The notes below the pieces were generated by a model. It saw only the letters and a program-made list of their open reading frames with translations, did not search any database and had not been told where the DNA came from. From the NCBI GenBank assembly GCA_049519595.1, contig JBEKQP010000002.1:1-64000 (forward strand): 64,000 bases of DNA. The letters run 5' to 3'. Positions within the stretch are counted from its first letter, which is position 1; every line of letters starts with the position of its first letter. The translations under genes and the position numbers were made by a program. Shown here one piece after another: positions 33,669 to 41,564 of this stretch. The DNA comes from CAWBRT01 sp049519595. Lineage in GTDB: Bacteria > Acidobacteriota > Terriglobia > Terriglobales > Acidobacteriaceae.

Positions 33669-34639
33669 ACCAGGAAGAAATTGATGCCATGTTCCGCGCC
33701 GCGCGTGGCGCAACCGACGCAGCCGCCCCTGCGCAGCAGGTGAAGTACTACGCGTGGGATCTTCAGCAGGCAGGGCAAATCAAAAAGGAGCAGGTCAGGG
33801 CAATCAGTATGTTGCACGAGGGCTTCGCCCGCACTCTGACCCATTCGCTCGGCGCTTACCTGCGGGTGGTTTTTGAAGCCAACGTAGTCTCGGTCGAGCA
33901 GCTTACGTTTCGCGAGTTTCTCTCTCGGATTCCCGATCTCGCGTACTCGGCGTCTTTCATGGTCAATCCGATGGGCGTGGCGGGGGTGATGGTGCTGGAC
34001 CTTTCGCTCACCTTCCCGATCATCGATCTGCTGCTGGGCGGAAGTGGAACGGCGGAGCAGGAGCCTCGCGAGATCACCGAAATCGAGGAACAAATTCTGG
34101 AAGGGGTGGTGCAGATTCTATGCCGGGAGCTGGAAACCGCATGGCAATCGTTGGGCCTGCAATTCGTCTCCGAGCAACGCCTTCAACCGGCGCAGTTACA
34201 GCGCTTGATGCCGCCTAACGAAAAAGCCTTGGCGCTCAGTTTCGAAATTAAAATGCCGGCATCGCGCGGAATGTTGAACGTGATTTTCCCCGCCGTAGTT
34301 TCCAACGCTCTGCTGCGCAAACTCTCGCGCGAGGTTGCCTACCAGAGACCGCACGGCTCAGCCGTCACTGACAAGTTGCTGCGCTCGCGCATCCAGGAGT
34401 GTCCGTTCACGGTCGAGTTGGACGCGACTTCCATTTCGGTTCCCGTGTCGGCACTACTGAAACTCCGGCCCGGCGATGTGTTGCGACTGCAGCATTCCGT
34501 CCGTCAGGTTCCTAAACTGGTGGTCACCGGCCAGGAAATATTCGAGGCCATGCCAGCCAGAATGGGGGCTACGCGCGCCGCTCAGGTGGTACGCGCGATT
34601 GAGTCGCCCGCGGAAACTTCCGCCGGAGTACGGCCATGA
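33653..34639 (+). CDS. fliM: Flagellar motor switch protein FliM
   Basis: A 328-residue C-ring protein. The N-terminal VLNQEEIDAMF (residues 4-14) is the CheY-P-binding peptide. The middle CheC-like domain follows (GVAGVMVLDLSLTFPIIDLL), with a C-terminal SpoA domain. The retained CheY-binding peptide implies that the motor is under chemotactic control even though no kinase gene is nearby. The start is GTG with GGGGGGA upstream, inside the end of fliA. Confidence 0.95.
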   Translation: MEKVLNQEEIDAMFRAARGATDAAAPAQQVKYYAWDLQQAGQIKKEQVRAISMLHEGFARTLTHSLGAYLRVVFEANVVSVEQLTFREFLSRIPDLAYSASFMVNPMGVAGVMVLDLSLTFPIIDLLLGGSGTAEQEPREITEIEEQILEGVVQILCRELETAWQSLGLQFVSEQRLQPAQLQRLMPPNEKALALSFEIKMPASRGMLNVIFPAVVSNALLRKLSREVAYQRPHGSAVTDKLLRSRIQECPFTVELDATSISVPVSALLKLRPGDVLRLQHSVRQVPKLVVTGQEIFEAMPARMGATRAAQVVRAIESPAETSAGVRP

Positions 34640-35475
34640 CCACACCTGCGAACCCCGGTCCCGTCGACCTGTTCCGCGGGTCTCTACTTAGCGCCTTTGG
34701 AGACGTTATTTCGCAGGTGTCCGGACACCCGTGGAAGATTGAACCGGCTCAGACCGAGGCGGCGGAAGCGGAAGTGGAGGTCGGGTTCGATTGTCGAGGA
34801 TCGGTACACGGGCCGTTTTCCTTCCGCATGTCCGTTGCTGCCGCGGTTCGCCTCGCCAAATTGCTCACCTGCGAACCCATGCCTGAAAACGTCGCGGAGC
34901 TGAGCGCCGACGACCGCGAGGCGCTCGATGAACTGCTGCGGCAAGTGGTCGGGATCGCAGCCACCAGATCGGAAACGAATCTTGGCAAGCTTGAACTGGC
35001 GTTCATCGGCCCCTCGACGACAGCGCAGGACGGAGAGCATTTCCCATTCTCGGCTGCCGCGGGGAGCGAGACGCTTCAACTTCAGATCTGTATCGGCAAG
35101 GATCTGGGTGAGTCGTTGGCGTCGGCCGCAAGCGAGTCGAAAGACGCCGAGGTCAGTGCGGTGGCGCTGCCGTCTGTCACTCCGCCCGGCGCATTGACCC
35201 AGGCGGCGATCCGGGACGGAAATCTCGAACTGTTATGGGATGTCGCGCTCTCGCTGACGCTCCGTTTCGGGCAGCGCGAACTGTTGCTGAAGGAAATTCT
35301 GGAGCTGAGTCCCGGAGCTGTAATCGAACTTGACCGGCAAGTCGACGAGCCGGTCGATTTGCTCCTCGACCGCAAAGTCATCGCACGCGGCGAGGTCGTG
35401 ATTGTGGATGGAAACTATGGTTTGCGGGTGACCGAAGTCGCATCCGCAGCCGAAAAACTGGCGTGTCTTCCCTGA
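34636..35475 (+). CDS. fliN: FliN/FliY-type switch protein with N-terminal CheC/CheX-like region
   Basis: A 279-residue protein, much longer than plain FliN. The last 80 residues form a SpoA domain (LLWDVALSLTLRFGQRELLL, then LDRQVDEPVDLLLDRKVIA). The first 150 residues resemble the CheC/CheX/FliM-middle fold (LTCEPMPENVAELSADDREA, LRQVVGIAATR). That arrangement is like FliY, but no clear ExxN phosphatase motif is seen. It overlaps fliM in an ATGA. Together with the small FliN at 27074 it gives two FliN-class proteins. Confidence 0.85.
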   Translation: MTTPANPGPVDLFRGSLLSAFGDVISQVSGHPWKIEPAQTEAAEAEVEVGFDCRGSVHGPFSFRMSVAAAVRLAKLLTCEPMPENVAELSADDREALDELLRQVVGIAATRSETNLGKLELAFIGPSTTAQDGEHFPFSAAAGSETLQLQICIGKDLGESLASAASESKDAEVSAVALPSVTPPGALTQAAIRDGNLELLWDVALSLTLRFGQRELLLKEILELSPGAVIELDRQVDEPVDLLLDRKVIARGEVVIVDGNYGLRVTEVASAAEKLACLP

Positions 35476-35484
35476 AGGATGATT

Positions 35485-36378
35485 ATGCAATGGAAAGTAC
35501 CCTATGGGCGGATGTTCCGTCTGCTGAAACCCATGACTCAAACCTGCGCAGGAACCGAATGCAGCAGACACTATCCCCTGATGAATGGCTGGATACAACG
35601 GGACGAAGGCCTGCACACTCAGGATGGCGACTGGTTCTGCTCGCCCGCGTGCTTCGAGCGGGGCATGACGCTCCGCTTGGCGCAACTGCCGACCTCACAG
35701 CGGCCACCGAGAACGAACCGCATTCCGTTGGGGCTGCTGCTTCATAAGCGCGGGGTGATCACAACCGAGCAGCTCAACCTGGCTCTGGACGAGCATCGCA
35801 GCAGCGGGATGAAACTGGGGGAATGCTTGCGGCGGAAATACGGCATCCCGGAAAGTGAGATAGCCGGTGCAATAGCGGCGCAGTGGTCCTGCCCAACCTT
35901 CCCAGCCTCGGAGATCGCTCCGGTATGGTTAGGTGTTCTCCCGCTACGCTTGATTGAACGTTACCGAATCCTGCCGGTCCGGTTGATCGAGCCCACCAGG
36001 CAGCTGTTTGTGGGTTGCGCGGAACGTGTGCCCTACGACGTCCTGTATGCCATAGAAAAGATGTTGGAATTGCGAACCGAACCCTGCATTATCAGCGACT
36101 CTGCTTTCACCTCCCAGCTCCGGCAGCACAGCAATGACACGGTGGAGAATGACATTGTAGTGGAAAGCCTGACATCCCCGGCGGAAGTGGCGCGCATGAC
36201 ACGCAACTACGCGCAACAGTTGCAGGCGGATGAAGTTCGCTATGTGCTCTGTGGAAGTTACGTCTGGCTTCGCGTGCACGGGCGGCGCCATCGCATGAAT
36301 CTGCTCTATCGTCCTTGGGGCGCGGCGGCGATACTCAGTCCCATGGATCTACGGACAACGCCCGTGCTCAACACCTGA
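35485..36378 (+). CDS. Zinc-ribbon plus MshEN-type (T2SE N-terminal-like) protein in the flagellar operon
   Basis: A 297-residue soluble protein of unrecognised exact family. Cys21/Cys26 and Cys52/Cys56 form a likely zinc-binding pair of knuckles. Residues about 79-138 match the N-terminal MshEN/GSPII_E_N module of type II secretion ATPases (IPLGLLLHKRGVITTEQLNL, then GMKLGECLRRKYGIPESEI), a fold that binds c-di-GMP in MshE. A second alpha/beta region follows, with no ATPase domain. It starts ten bases after the fliN stop, so it is probably co-expressed with the switch genes; a c-di-GMP-dependent motor or export role is inference. ATG at 35479 is an alternative start. Confidence 0.65.
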   Translation: MQWKVPYGRMFRLLKPMTQTCAGTECSRHYPLMNGWIQRDEGLHTQDGDWFCSPACFERGMTLRLAQLPTSQRPPRTNRIPLGLLLHKRGVITTEQLNLALDEHRSSGMKLGECLRRKYGIPESEIAGAIAAQWSCPTFPASEIAPVWLGVLPLRLIERYRILPVRLIEPTRQLFVGCAERVPYDVLYAIEKMLELRTEPCIISDSAFTSQLRQHSNDTVENDIVVESLTSPAEVARMTRNYAQQLQADEVRYVLCGSYVWLRVHGRRHRMNLLYRPWGAAAILSPMDLRTTPVLNT

Positions 36379-36391
36379 CCTGCAGGATGAG

Positions 36392-36477
36392 GGTAGGCCG
36401 GATTCGCGCAAGGTATGCCCCGCGAAGCAGCCCGATGGAGATCGCTAAACGCAGACCGATTGTGAACTTGCTCTAAA
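36392..36477. repeat. Divergent copy of the dispersed repeat
   Basis: CCGGATTCGCGCAAGGTATG near one end and GAACTTGCTCTAAAG at the other match, in inverse orientation, the spacer at 44738-44812 (GGCATACCTTACGCGAAT and CTAGAGCAACTTC). The middle differs. Confidence 0.5.
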
Positions 36478-36515
36478 GCCCGCGCCAGCCGCTGCCGATG
36501 ATGTCAGGGAGCGAC

Positions 36516-37253
36516 ATGCGTGGCGGCTACCAACCCGTACGGTTTCCCGGCAATCCAGACGAGGACGCAGTCCTGCAGGAACTGGAGCGCTTGGAATTCT
36601 CACCGGCCCGGCTCCCATTGAGCGAGACCAATCTGCGGAAGTTCTCCAGCCTACTGCATGCGCCAATCTTGGAATTAGATCGCATTGCCACGAGCGTCGA
36701 GCACGATCCGCTGCTGGCAGTCGGGGTTTTGCGGCTCGTGGCCGATGAATTGGCCGGTGTCGACTCAATCCGCATCTCCGATTGCATCGTTATCGCCGGA
36801 CGCATACGGCTGCTTGCGCTTGCCGAGTCAACGAACTCCGCACCCGTCGGCATTTCCGCAATTGACGACTTCACGGCGCGCTCGCGTATTTTCTCCCTGA
36901 TTGCTTCACGCCTGGCGGCTGCTGCCAGTACTGTCGATCCCGCCGCTGCCCGGCTCGCCGGTTTGCTTCACGCCCTCGGAGAGCTGCCAATCCTGCTGTC
37001 GGGAGGCACCATCGACCATTACTCGCCGGCCGCGATTGCAGGTTGGGGCAAGAGGCTGGCCGCAAGCTGGCATCTGCCTGCAGCTCTCGTCAGCGCCATC
37101 GCCGCCTACGATACGCGGGGATGCGACAGCTCGCCCGATCCCATGCGACTGATCATCGGCGCAGCCCGTCACTTGATGAGTTGCCAGGTAGTTGAAAACG
37201 CACTGTGCGCTGTGGTCTCGATCGACGGTGGGAAGAGAAAAGTGAAGCGGTAA
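36516..37253 (+). CDS. HDOD-domain protein
   Basis: A 245-residue protein with the HDOD fold, an HD-like helical domain without phosphodiesterase metal ligands that serves in signalling. Typical stretches include LRLVADELAGVDSIRI and ARLAGLLHALGELPILLSGG. The ATG at 36516 has GGGAG five bases upstream; earlier ATGs exist. It lies between the switch genes and cheY, so a motility-signalling role is likely. A second HDOD gene lies after motB. Confidence 0.75.
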   Translation: MRGGYQPVRFPGNPDEDAVLQELERLEFSPARLPLSETNLRKFSSLLHAPILELDRIATSVEHDPLLAVGVLRLVADELAGVDSIRISDCIVIAGRIRLLALAESTNSAPVGISAIDDFTARSRIFSLIASRLAAAASTVDPAAARLAGLLHALGELPILLSGGTIDHYSPAAIAGWGKRLAASWHLPAALVSAIAAYDTRGCDSSPDPMRLIIGAARHLMSCQVVENALCAVVSIDGGKRKVKR

Positions 37254-37297
37254 AGTGCCAGAGGTTTAGCTGAGGCATGCAAAAAGAGGTGGTCCTG

Positions 37298-37678
37298 ATG
37301 AAACCCGTTAAAGCATTGATCGTCGATGACTCATCCGTGATGCGGAAGATCGTTGAGCGTTCTCTTCGCCAAGCCGGCATTGAGTTATCAGGAGTAGTCG
37401 AAGCCGCCAACGGCGTCGAGGCACTTGCTGTCCTGGGACGAACCAAAGTGGATTTGATTTTGAGCGATATCAATATGCCGGTCATGGACGGACTGGAGTT
37501 CGTCCGGCAGCTTCAGGGAGTCAAAGAGGCGAAGAATATCCCTGTGGTGATGATTACCACCGAGGGAAGCGAATCCAACGTGATGCAGGCTTTATCACTC
37601 GGAGCCAAGGGCTATATACGCAAGCCCTTCACCCCGGACCAGGTGAAGGAATATGTACTACCGGTCCTGGAGCCATGA
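37298..37678 (+). CDS. cheY: Chemotaxis response regulator CheY
   Basis: A 126-residue single receiver domain with all key residues: Asp10/Asp11, phospho-acceptor Asp57, Thr88 and Lys109. It should bind the FliM N-terminal peptide when phosphorylated. The ATG at 37298 has GAGGTG upstream; an ATG at 37277 is less likely. It is followed two bases later by cheX. No CheA kinase gene lies in the window. Confidence 0.92.
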   Translation: MKPVKALIVDDSSVMRKIVERSLRQAGIELSGVVEAANGVEALAVLGRTKVDLILSDINMPVMDGLEFVRQLQGVKEAKNIPVVMITTEGSESNVMQALSLGAKGYIRKPFTPDQVKEYVLPVLEP

Positions 37679-37679
37679 A

Positions 37680-38168
37680 ATGAAAATAACAGATCCACCG
37701 CCAGCCATCGCCATTGACCGCGTGGCTTGGGCGTCGCAACTTTGCGTGGGCGCACAGGAAGTGTTCGCGATGATGGTCGGCACGAAATTGTTTCGTTGTC
37801 CTGATCCGCAGCCGATGATCGTGCCCGAATTCACGGCGATGGTGGGCATGGCTGGTGCAATTTGCGGGGTTTTCACCATCCGTTGCAGCGAATATGCGGC
37901 TTCGGCAATTGCCGCCAAGATGCTCGGCATTTCCATTGAAGAGGCAAGCCAGGAAAAGTGGGATGCCATGGGCGAGGTCTGCAACATGGTGGCTGGGAGT
38001 TTCAAGTCCAAGCTTGCCGACGGCGGACAAAACTGCATGCTTTCGGTCCCAACCGTAATCACCGGCGCCGATTACAAGCTCCGCTCGCTGGCCGATGAAG
38101 AATCCATCGAAGTGTGTCTGCAATTCGATGACGAACCGCTGTGGCTTTCTCTCGAACTGCACAAATAA
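37680..38168 (+). CDS. cheX: CheX-type CheY-P phosphatase
   Basis: A 162-residue protein of the CheC/CheX/FliY phosphatase fold. The active-site motif ExxN is present as E99-V-C-N102 in MGEVCNMVAGSF. CheX dephosphorylates CheY-P in chemotaxis systems that lack CheZ. The gene directly follows cheY, which makes the functional link strong. A start inside cheY (37653) is also open. Confidence 0.85.
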   Translation: MKITDPPPAIAIDRVAWASQLCVGAQEVFAMMVGTKLFRCPDPQPMIVPEFTAMVGMAGAICGVFTIRCSEYAASAIAAKMLGISIEEASQEKWDAMGEVCNMVAGSFKSKLADGGQNCMLSVPTVITGADYKLRSLADEESIEVCLQFDDEPLWLSLELHK

Positions 38169-38191
38169 TCCAGCCGAAGCTGAAAATGTGT

Positions 38192-39091
38192 TTAATTCAG
38201 CGGCAAGTAGTTCAGCAAGCTTAGGGATTGCGCCTTGGCGGTCGCTTCCAGCGCCGCCTGTTGCGCCAGCGCAGCCTGCGACATGTCGCTTGCGGCTTTG
38301 GTCGGGTCCGCCGCCACCAATTGATTCTCGTTCTGTTGCAGGTCCACTTTTTCCTGGCCTAGAAAATTTTCTTGCGACGTCAGGCCGCTCAGAGTATTGC
38401 CATAGAAAACGCGGGAAGTATTTACCCCATCGAAGGCGTTTCGCAACTGTTCGGTAGCAGTGCTAATGTCACTTGACGAGCCCGTTTGAAGCGCATTCAC
38501 GAGCGTTTGCAGGCTAGCGAACACATCCGCCGTTCCGGAGCCAAACAGTTGGTCTCCCGGCACTGAGGTCGCGACCTGCTGCCCCTCGCCGATCTGGATT
38601 TGATTGGTTTGATCGTTGCCGGCGTATTGCACGCCCGAAGATGAGTTTGGATCCGTCACGTACGGCGCGGACGACGTTGCCGTCCCTCCAAATAGATAAA
38701 CACCCTCAAAGGCCGTGTTCGCCAGCGAAAATACCTGATCCTTGATGTCGCCGACCTGCTGGGCAATGGCTTGGCGGTCGCTGTCTGACAGCGTTCCATC
38801 GCCTCCTTCCACTCCCAGTGAAATTGCTTGCGTCAGTTGGGTAATCACCGAACTCAAGGTCGAATCAGCAGTTGTCATGGTCTGCTGCACAGAATCGATA
38901 TTTTGCACGTATTGATCGTCAGCCCCGAGAGCAGCGTTATTGACCACATCTGCCGCAGCCGCCGCAGGGTCGTCGGATGGGACGTTCACGCGCAGTCCGG
39001 TAGCAAGTTGCTCGATTGCGGTCTGCTCCTGGTTTTGCGATGCCTGCAAATAAAACAGCATGTCTGTCTGCGTATTAGGATTCACGCGCAT
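38192..39091 (-). CDS. flgL: Hook-filament junction protein FlgL
   Basis: A 299-residue flagellin-like junction protein (HAP3). The N-terminal helix (MRVNPNTQTDMLFYLQASQN) and RVNVPSDDPAAA match FlgL, and the C-terminal coiled region (SQAALAQQAALEATAKAQS) ends in NYLPLN. It is the last gene of the flgM-flgN-flgK-flgL block and is convergent with cheX. Confidence 0.93.
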   Translation of the reverse strand: MRVNPNTQTDMLFYLQASQNQEQTAIEQLATGLRVNVPSDDPAAAAADVVNNAALGADDQYVQNIDSVQQTMTTADSTLSSVITQLTQAISLGVEGGDGTLSDSDRQAIAQQVGDIKDQVFSLANTAFEGVYLFGGTATSSAPYVTDPNSSSGVQYAGNDQTNQIQIGEGQQVATSVPGDQLFGSGTADVFASLQTLVNALQTGSSSDISTATEQLRNAFDGVNTSRVFYGNTLSGLTSQENFLGQEKVDLQQNENQLVAADPTKAASDMSQAALAQQAALEATAKAQSLSLLNYLPLN

Positions 39092-39103
39092 AGTTATCTC
39101 TCG

Positions 39104-40492
39104 TTAGGTCATGGCCGTTTCAACGCCAAGATTGATTGACGCCAAGGTCAGATCGTCAACCACCGAAACTACCCGGGCCGCCGCTTGGTAGGCCCGCTGA
39201 TAGGTGAGAAGATTGCTCGCTTCCTCGTCGGTCGATACACCCTCGACCGAACCTTGTTCATCCTGAAGCTGCTGCTGCATCAAGGAACTGGCATCTGATT
39301 CCGACTGAGCTTGCGACACGCCATTGCCGACCTGGAAGACGATCCCCGAAAGCATCTGTACCGGCGTCTGGGAATTCACCAACGGCTGGCTGCCGACATT
39401 GATCATGGCCAGCAGGTTGCTGTTGTCACCGCTTGCCGTCGCGCTTGCGCTGGCGGCAATCTGGCTCGGATTGGTGATGGCCACGGACATGCTCTGGGCG
39501 GCGCTGGCTCCCGCGGTTACAGAAAACAATGCTCCGCCCTTGTTGCTGTTCAGATCGTAGCCGTTTTCGTTTGCCGTGTTGATGGCGCCGGCGAAACTGC
39601 TGGCCAGCGTATTCAGGCTGGAGAGTACTCCCGCGATCTGACCATCGCGCGCCTGAAGCATGCCCCCAAGTTGGCCCGCGGTAATCTGGCTGGTGATATC
39701 TTGCCCCTGAGCCGATAGCACATCCTGAAAACTCGTGGAGCTGTTGACCGCGGTCGACAGCGCGAAGCTCTCGCCGCCAACCACCAAAGGAGTGCCGTTC
39801 GCCGTCGTCAACGTCACGCCTTCCGAACTCTGGGTCACCGAAAATCCGATTAGAGTCGACAGCTGGGACATGAGATTCTGCTGCTGGTCTTGCAGGTTAT
39901 TGCCGCTTTGCCCGGAACCTTGCGCGGAGGTTAGCTGGGCATTCACCTGCGCCAGTTGCGCCGTCAATTGATTGATCTGGTTTACCGACTGCGTCACTCC
40001 GAGATCCAGATTCTGTTGCGTACCCGTCAGTTGCGCAGCCGTATTCTGGAAGGCGCTGGCAAGATTATTGGCGTCGGTCAGCACCGTGGCACGCAAGGTG
40101 GGATCCGCTGGAGATGTCGAAAGCTCTTGCAGGCTACTGAAGAATGCGGTCATCGCGTCGGGAACACCGCCATTGCCCGAGGCAAACAGCGTTTGCACCG
40201 GCTGCATCGCGTTCACAATCTCCTGGCTGGCGCTCTGCTGTTGAGTTTCCTGCTGCACCCTGGAATCCAACAGCGGGTCGCGGATGCTCTGCACCGAGCC
40301 TACGGCCACGCCATCCCCAACGTCGCCCAACGCTCCGGAGGAAAAATCCGACTGTTCCTCGAGTATGACACTTCGCCGCGCGTAGCCCGGAGTACTGGAG
40401 TTCGCCAGATTATTTGACGAAACATCCACCTCCTCCTGATTCGCCGCCAGGGCACTCATCGAAATTGACAGCGCATTCAGTAAGCCGGACAT
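39104..40492 (-). CDS. flgK: Hook-filament junction protein FlgK
   Basis: A 462-residue protein (HAP1). The start MSGLLNALSISMSALAANQE and SSNNLANSSTPGYARR are typical, as is the C-terminal EEASNLLTYQRAYQAAARVV. GTGAGAGA lies ahead of the ATG. It follows the FlgN-like gene by seven bases and precedes flgL by twelve. Confidence 0.95.
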   Translation of the reverse strand: MSGLLNALSISMSALAANQEEVDVSSNNLANSSTPGYARRSVILEEQSDFSSGALGDVGDGVAVGSVQSIRDPLLDSRVQQETQQQSASQEIVNAMQPVQTLFASGNGGVPDAMTAFFSSLQELSTSPADPTLRATVLTDANNLASAFQNTAAQLTGTQQNLDLGVTQSVNQINQLTAQLAQVNAQLTSAQGSGQSGNNLQDQQQNLMSQLSTLIGFSVTQSSEGVTLTTANGTPLVVGGESFALSTAVNSSTSFQDVLSAQGQDITSQITAGQLGGMLQARDGQIAGVLSSLNTLASSFAGAINTANENGYDLNSNKGGALFSVTAGASAAQSMSVAITNPSQIAASASATASGDNSNLLAMINVGSQPLVNSQTPVQMLSGIVFQVGNGVSQAQSESDASSLMQQQLQDEQGSVEGVSTDEEASNLLTYQRAYQAAARVVSVVDDLTLASINLGVETAMT

Positions 40493-40499
40493 TTTTCTC

Positions 40500-40799
40500 T
40501 CACATCGCGATCCCGCGTCTATCGGCGCTTTCGACCTGCCCAAATCTGCGCATCGTCAAGCGCATTCCCCGCAGGCGAACCATGCGCCGCAGGAATGCCG
40601 CCGTTGTTTTGGCCGTACGGCGCACGTTGGCTAGCGCCTCTCCATCACAGGCCGCGAAATCGGCGGCGGTAAGCCGTAATGCAGCTTCCTCGCAGCGCGC
40701 TGCAAGCTGCTCAATTGAGCCCGCAACACCTCCGCTACAGACGCCTTGCAAGGCGAAAAGTGCGGCGAGAAGTTCTGCGGCGTTATCGGAGATCTTCAT
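40500..40799 (-). CDS. FlgN-like protein (position-based)
   Basis: A 99-residue, helical, Ala/Arg/Leu-rich protein between flgM and flgK, the usual place of the FlgK/FlgL export chaperone FlgN. Sequence alone does not prove the family, which is poorly conserved. Size and helix content fit. The start MKISDNAAELL was chosen so that it does not run into flgM; earlier starts are possible. Confidence 0.55.
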   Translation of the reverse strand: MKISDNAAELLAALFALQGVCSGGVAGSIEQLAARCEEAALRLTAADFAACDGEALANVRRTAKTTAAFLRRMVRLRGMRLTMRRFGQVESADRRGIAM

Positions 40800-40833
40800 G
40801 GCACGTCGGATATCCACGGATCGAATTCCCGGT

Positions 40834-41124
40834 TCAGCTTTCGCCAAACTGGGCGGCAAACATGGCGTTCGCTACATTCACCGGGTTCACCGTGTAGGTT
40901 CCTTGCTCGACCATCGTTCGCAACTGCTGAACCCGATCTCCCCGCATGTCGGGCATGGAATCGAGTTGCGTTTTCAATTCGCCGATGCTGCCACCCAACG
41001 ACACAATGGCCGCATCCCCGGACTGCATCGTCCGCGACCCGGGCGTCGGTCTGGCTCCCGAACCTTGGTTCAGCGTCGGATCGTTGATCGTACTGTCGGT
41101 TGTCGCTACGAAGCTGATATTCAT
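40834..41124 (-). CDS. flgM: Anti-sigma-28 factor FlgM
   Basis: A 96-residue protein. The C-terminal RVQQLRTMVEQGTYTVNP and VANAMF pattern is the FliA-binding region of FlgM; the N-terminal half is polar and probably disordered, as in other FlgM proteins. GAGGAAGG lies ahead of the ATG. A FliA-type promoter lies 39 bases upstream, giving autogenous feedback on FliA activity. Confidence 0.88.
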   Translation of the reverse strand: MNISFVATTDSTINDPTLNQGSGARPTPGSRTMQSGDAAIVSLGGSIGELKTQLDSMPDMRGDRVQQLRTMVEQGTYTVNPVNVANAMFAAQFGES

Positions 41125-41162
41125 CTGGCACCTTCCTCGTGCTTTCTTCGCCACTGCTGGTA

Positions 41163-41189
41163 ATATCGGCGGCGCATTAGAAAACTTTA
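41163..41189 (-). promoter_or_regulatory. FliA (sigma-28) promoter of flgM-flgN-flgK-flgL
   Basis: On the minus strand TAAA (41189-41186), exactly 15 bases, then GCCGATAT (41170-41163). One base differs from GCCGATAA. The flgM ATG lies 38 bases downstream. Confidence 0.85.
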
Positions 41190-41225
41190 ATCGCCGCTTC
41201 TGCACCGCTCATCCGGTCCCGAGCC

Positions 41226-41564
41226 TCACTCTTTAGCCGCCGGTGCACCAGCTTGGCTTTCTGCTGTATCGGGTTGCGGCAGATACTTGAGGATCATCTT
41301 GGCAAATCCGAAACCACCGGCCTTCGCTATTCCGGTTGCCAACGCCTGCGTGGCCATGCTGGCCTCGGTGTCATGCGCAGCGTCGGCGGGTTGCTCGCCC
41401 GGCACACAAGAATAGGCGTGCTCCATCTTCTCCAGCACCTTACTGAGCAGCATTGCCTCGAATTCGATGGCGTGGCGACGCAAGCTCACGGCGTCACCGC
41501 CCGCCGTCCCCACTGTCGGGGCCGCCACGTCGGGCGTGAGCGGAGCCGCGAATTGCACCTGCAT
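41226..41564 (-). CDS. flgJ: Rod-binding protein FlgJ (N-terminal domain only)
   Basis: A 112-residue protein with the rod-capping signature AIEFEAMLLSKVLEKME and MATQALATGIAKAGGFGFA. The muramidase domain of enterobacterial FlgJ is absent, as in many phyla, so another enzyme must open the wall. It overlaps the flgI stop. Confidence 0.88.
   Translation of the reverse strand: MQVQFAAPLTPDVAAPTVGTAGGDAVSLRRHAIEFEAMLLSKVLEKMEHAYSCVPGEQPADAAHDTEASMATQALATGIAKAGGFGFAKMILKYLPQPDTAESQAGAPAAKE

Noticed and set aside
38175..38200. GCTGAA/TTCAGC hairpin between cheX and flgL
   Set aside because: Only six pairs with no U-tract; too weak to call a terminator.
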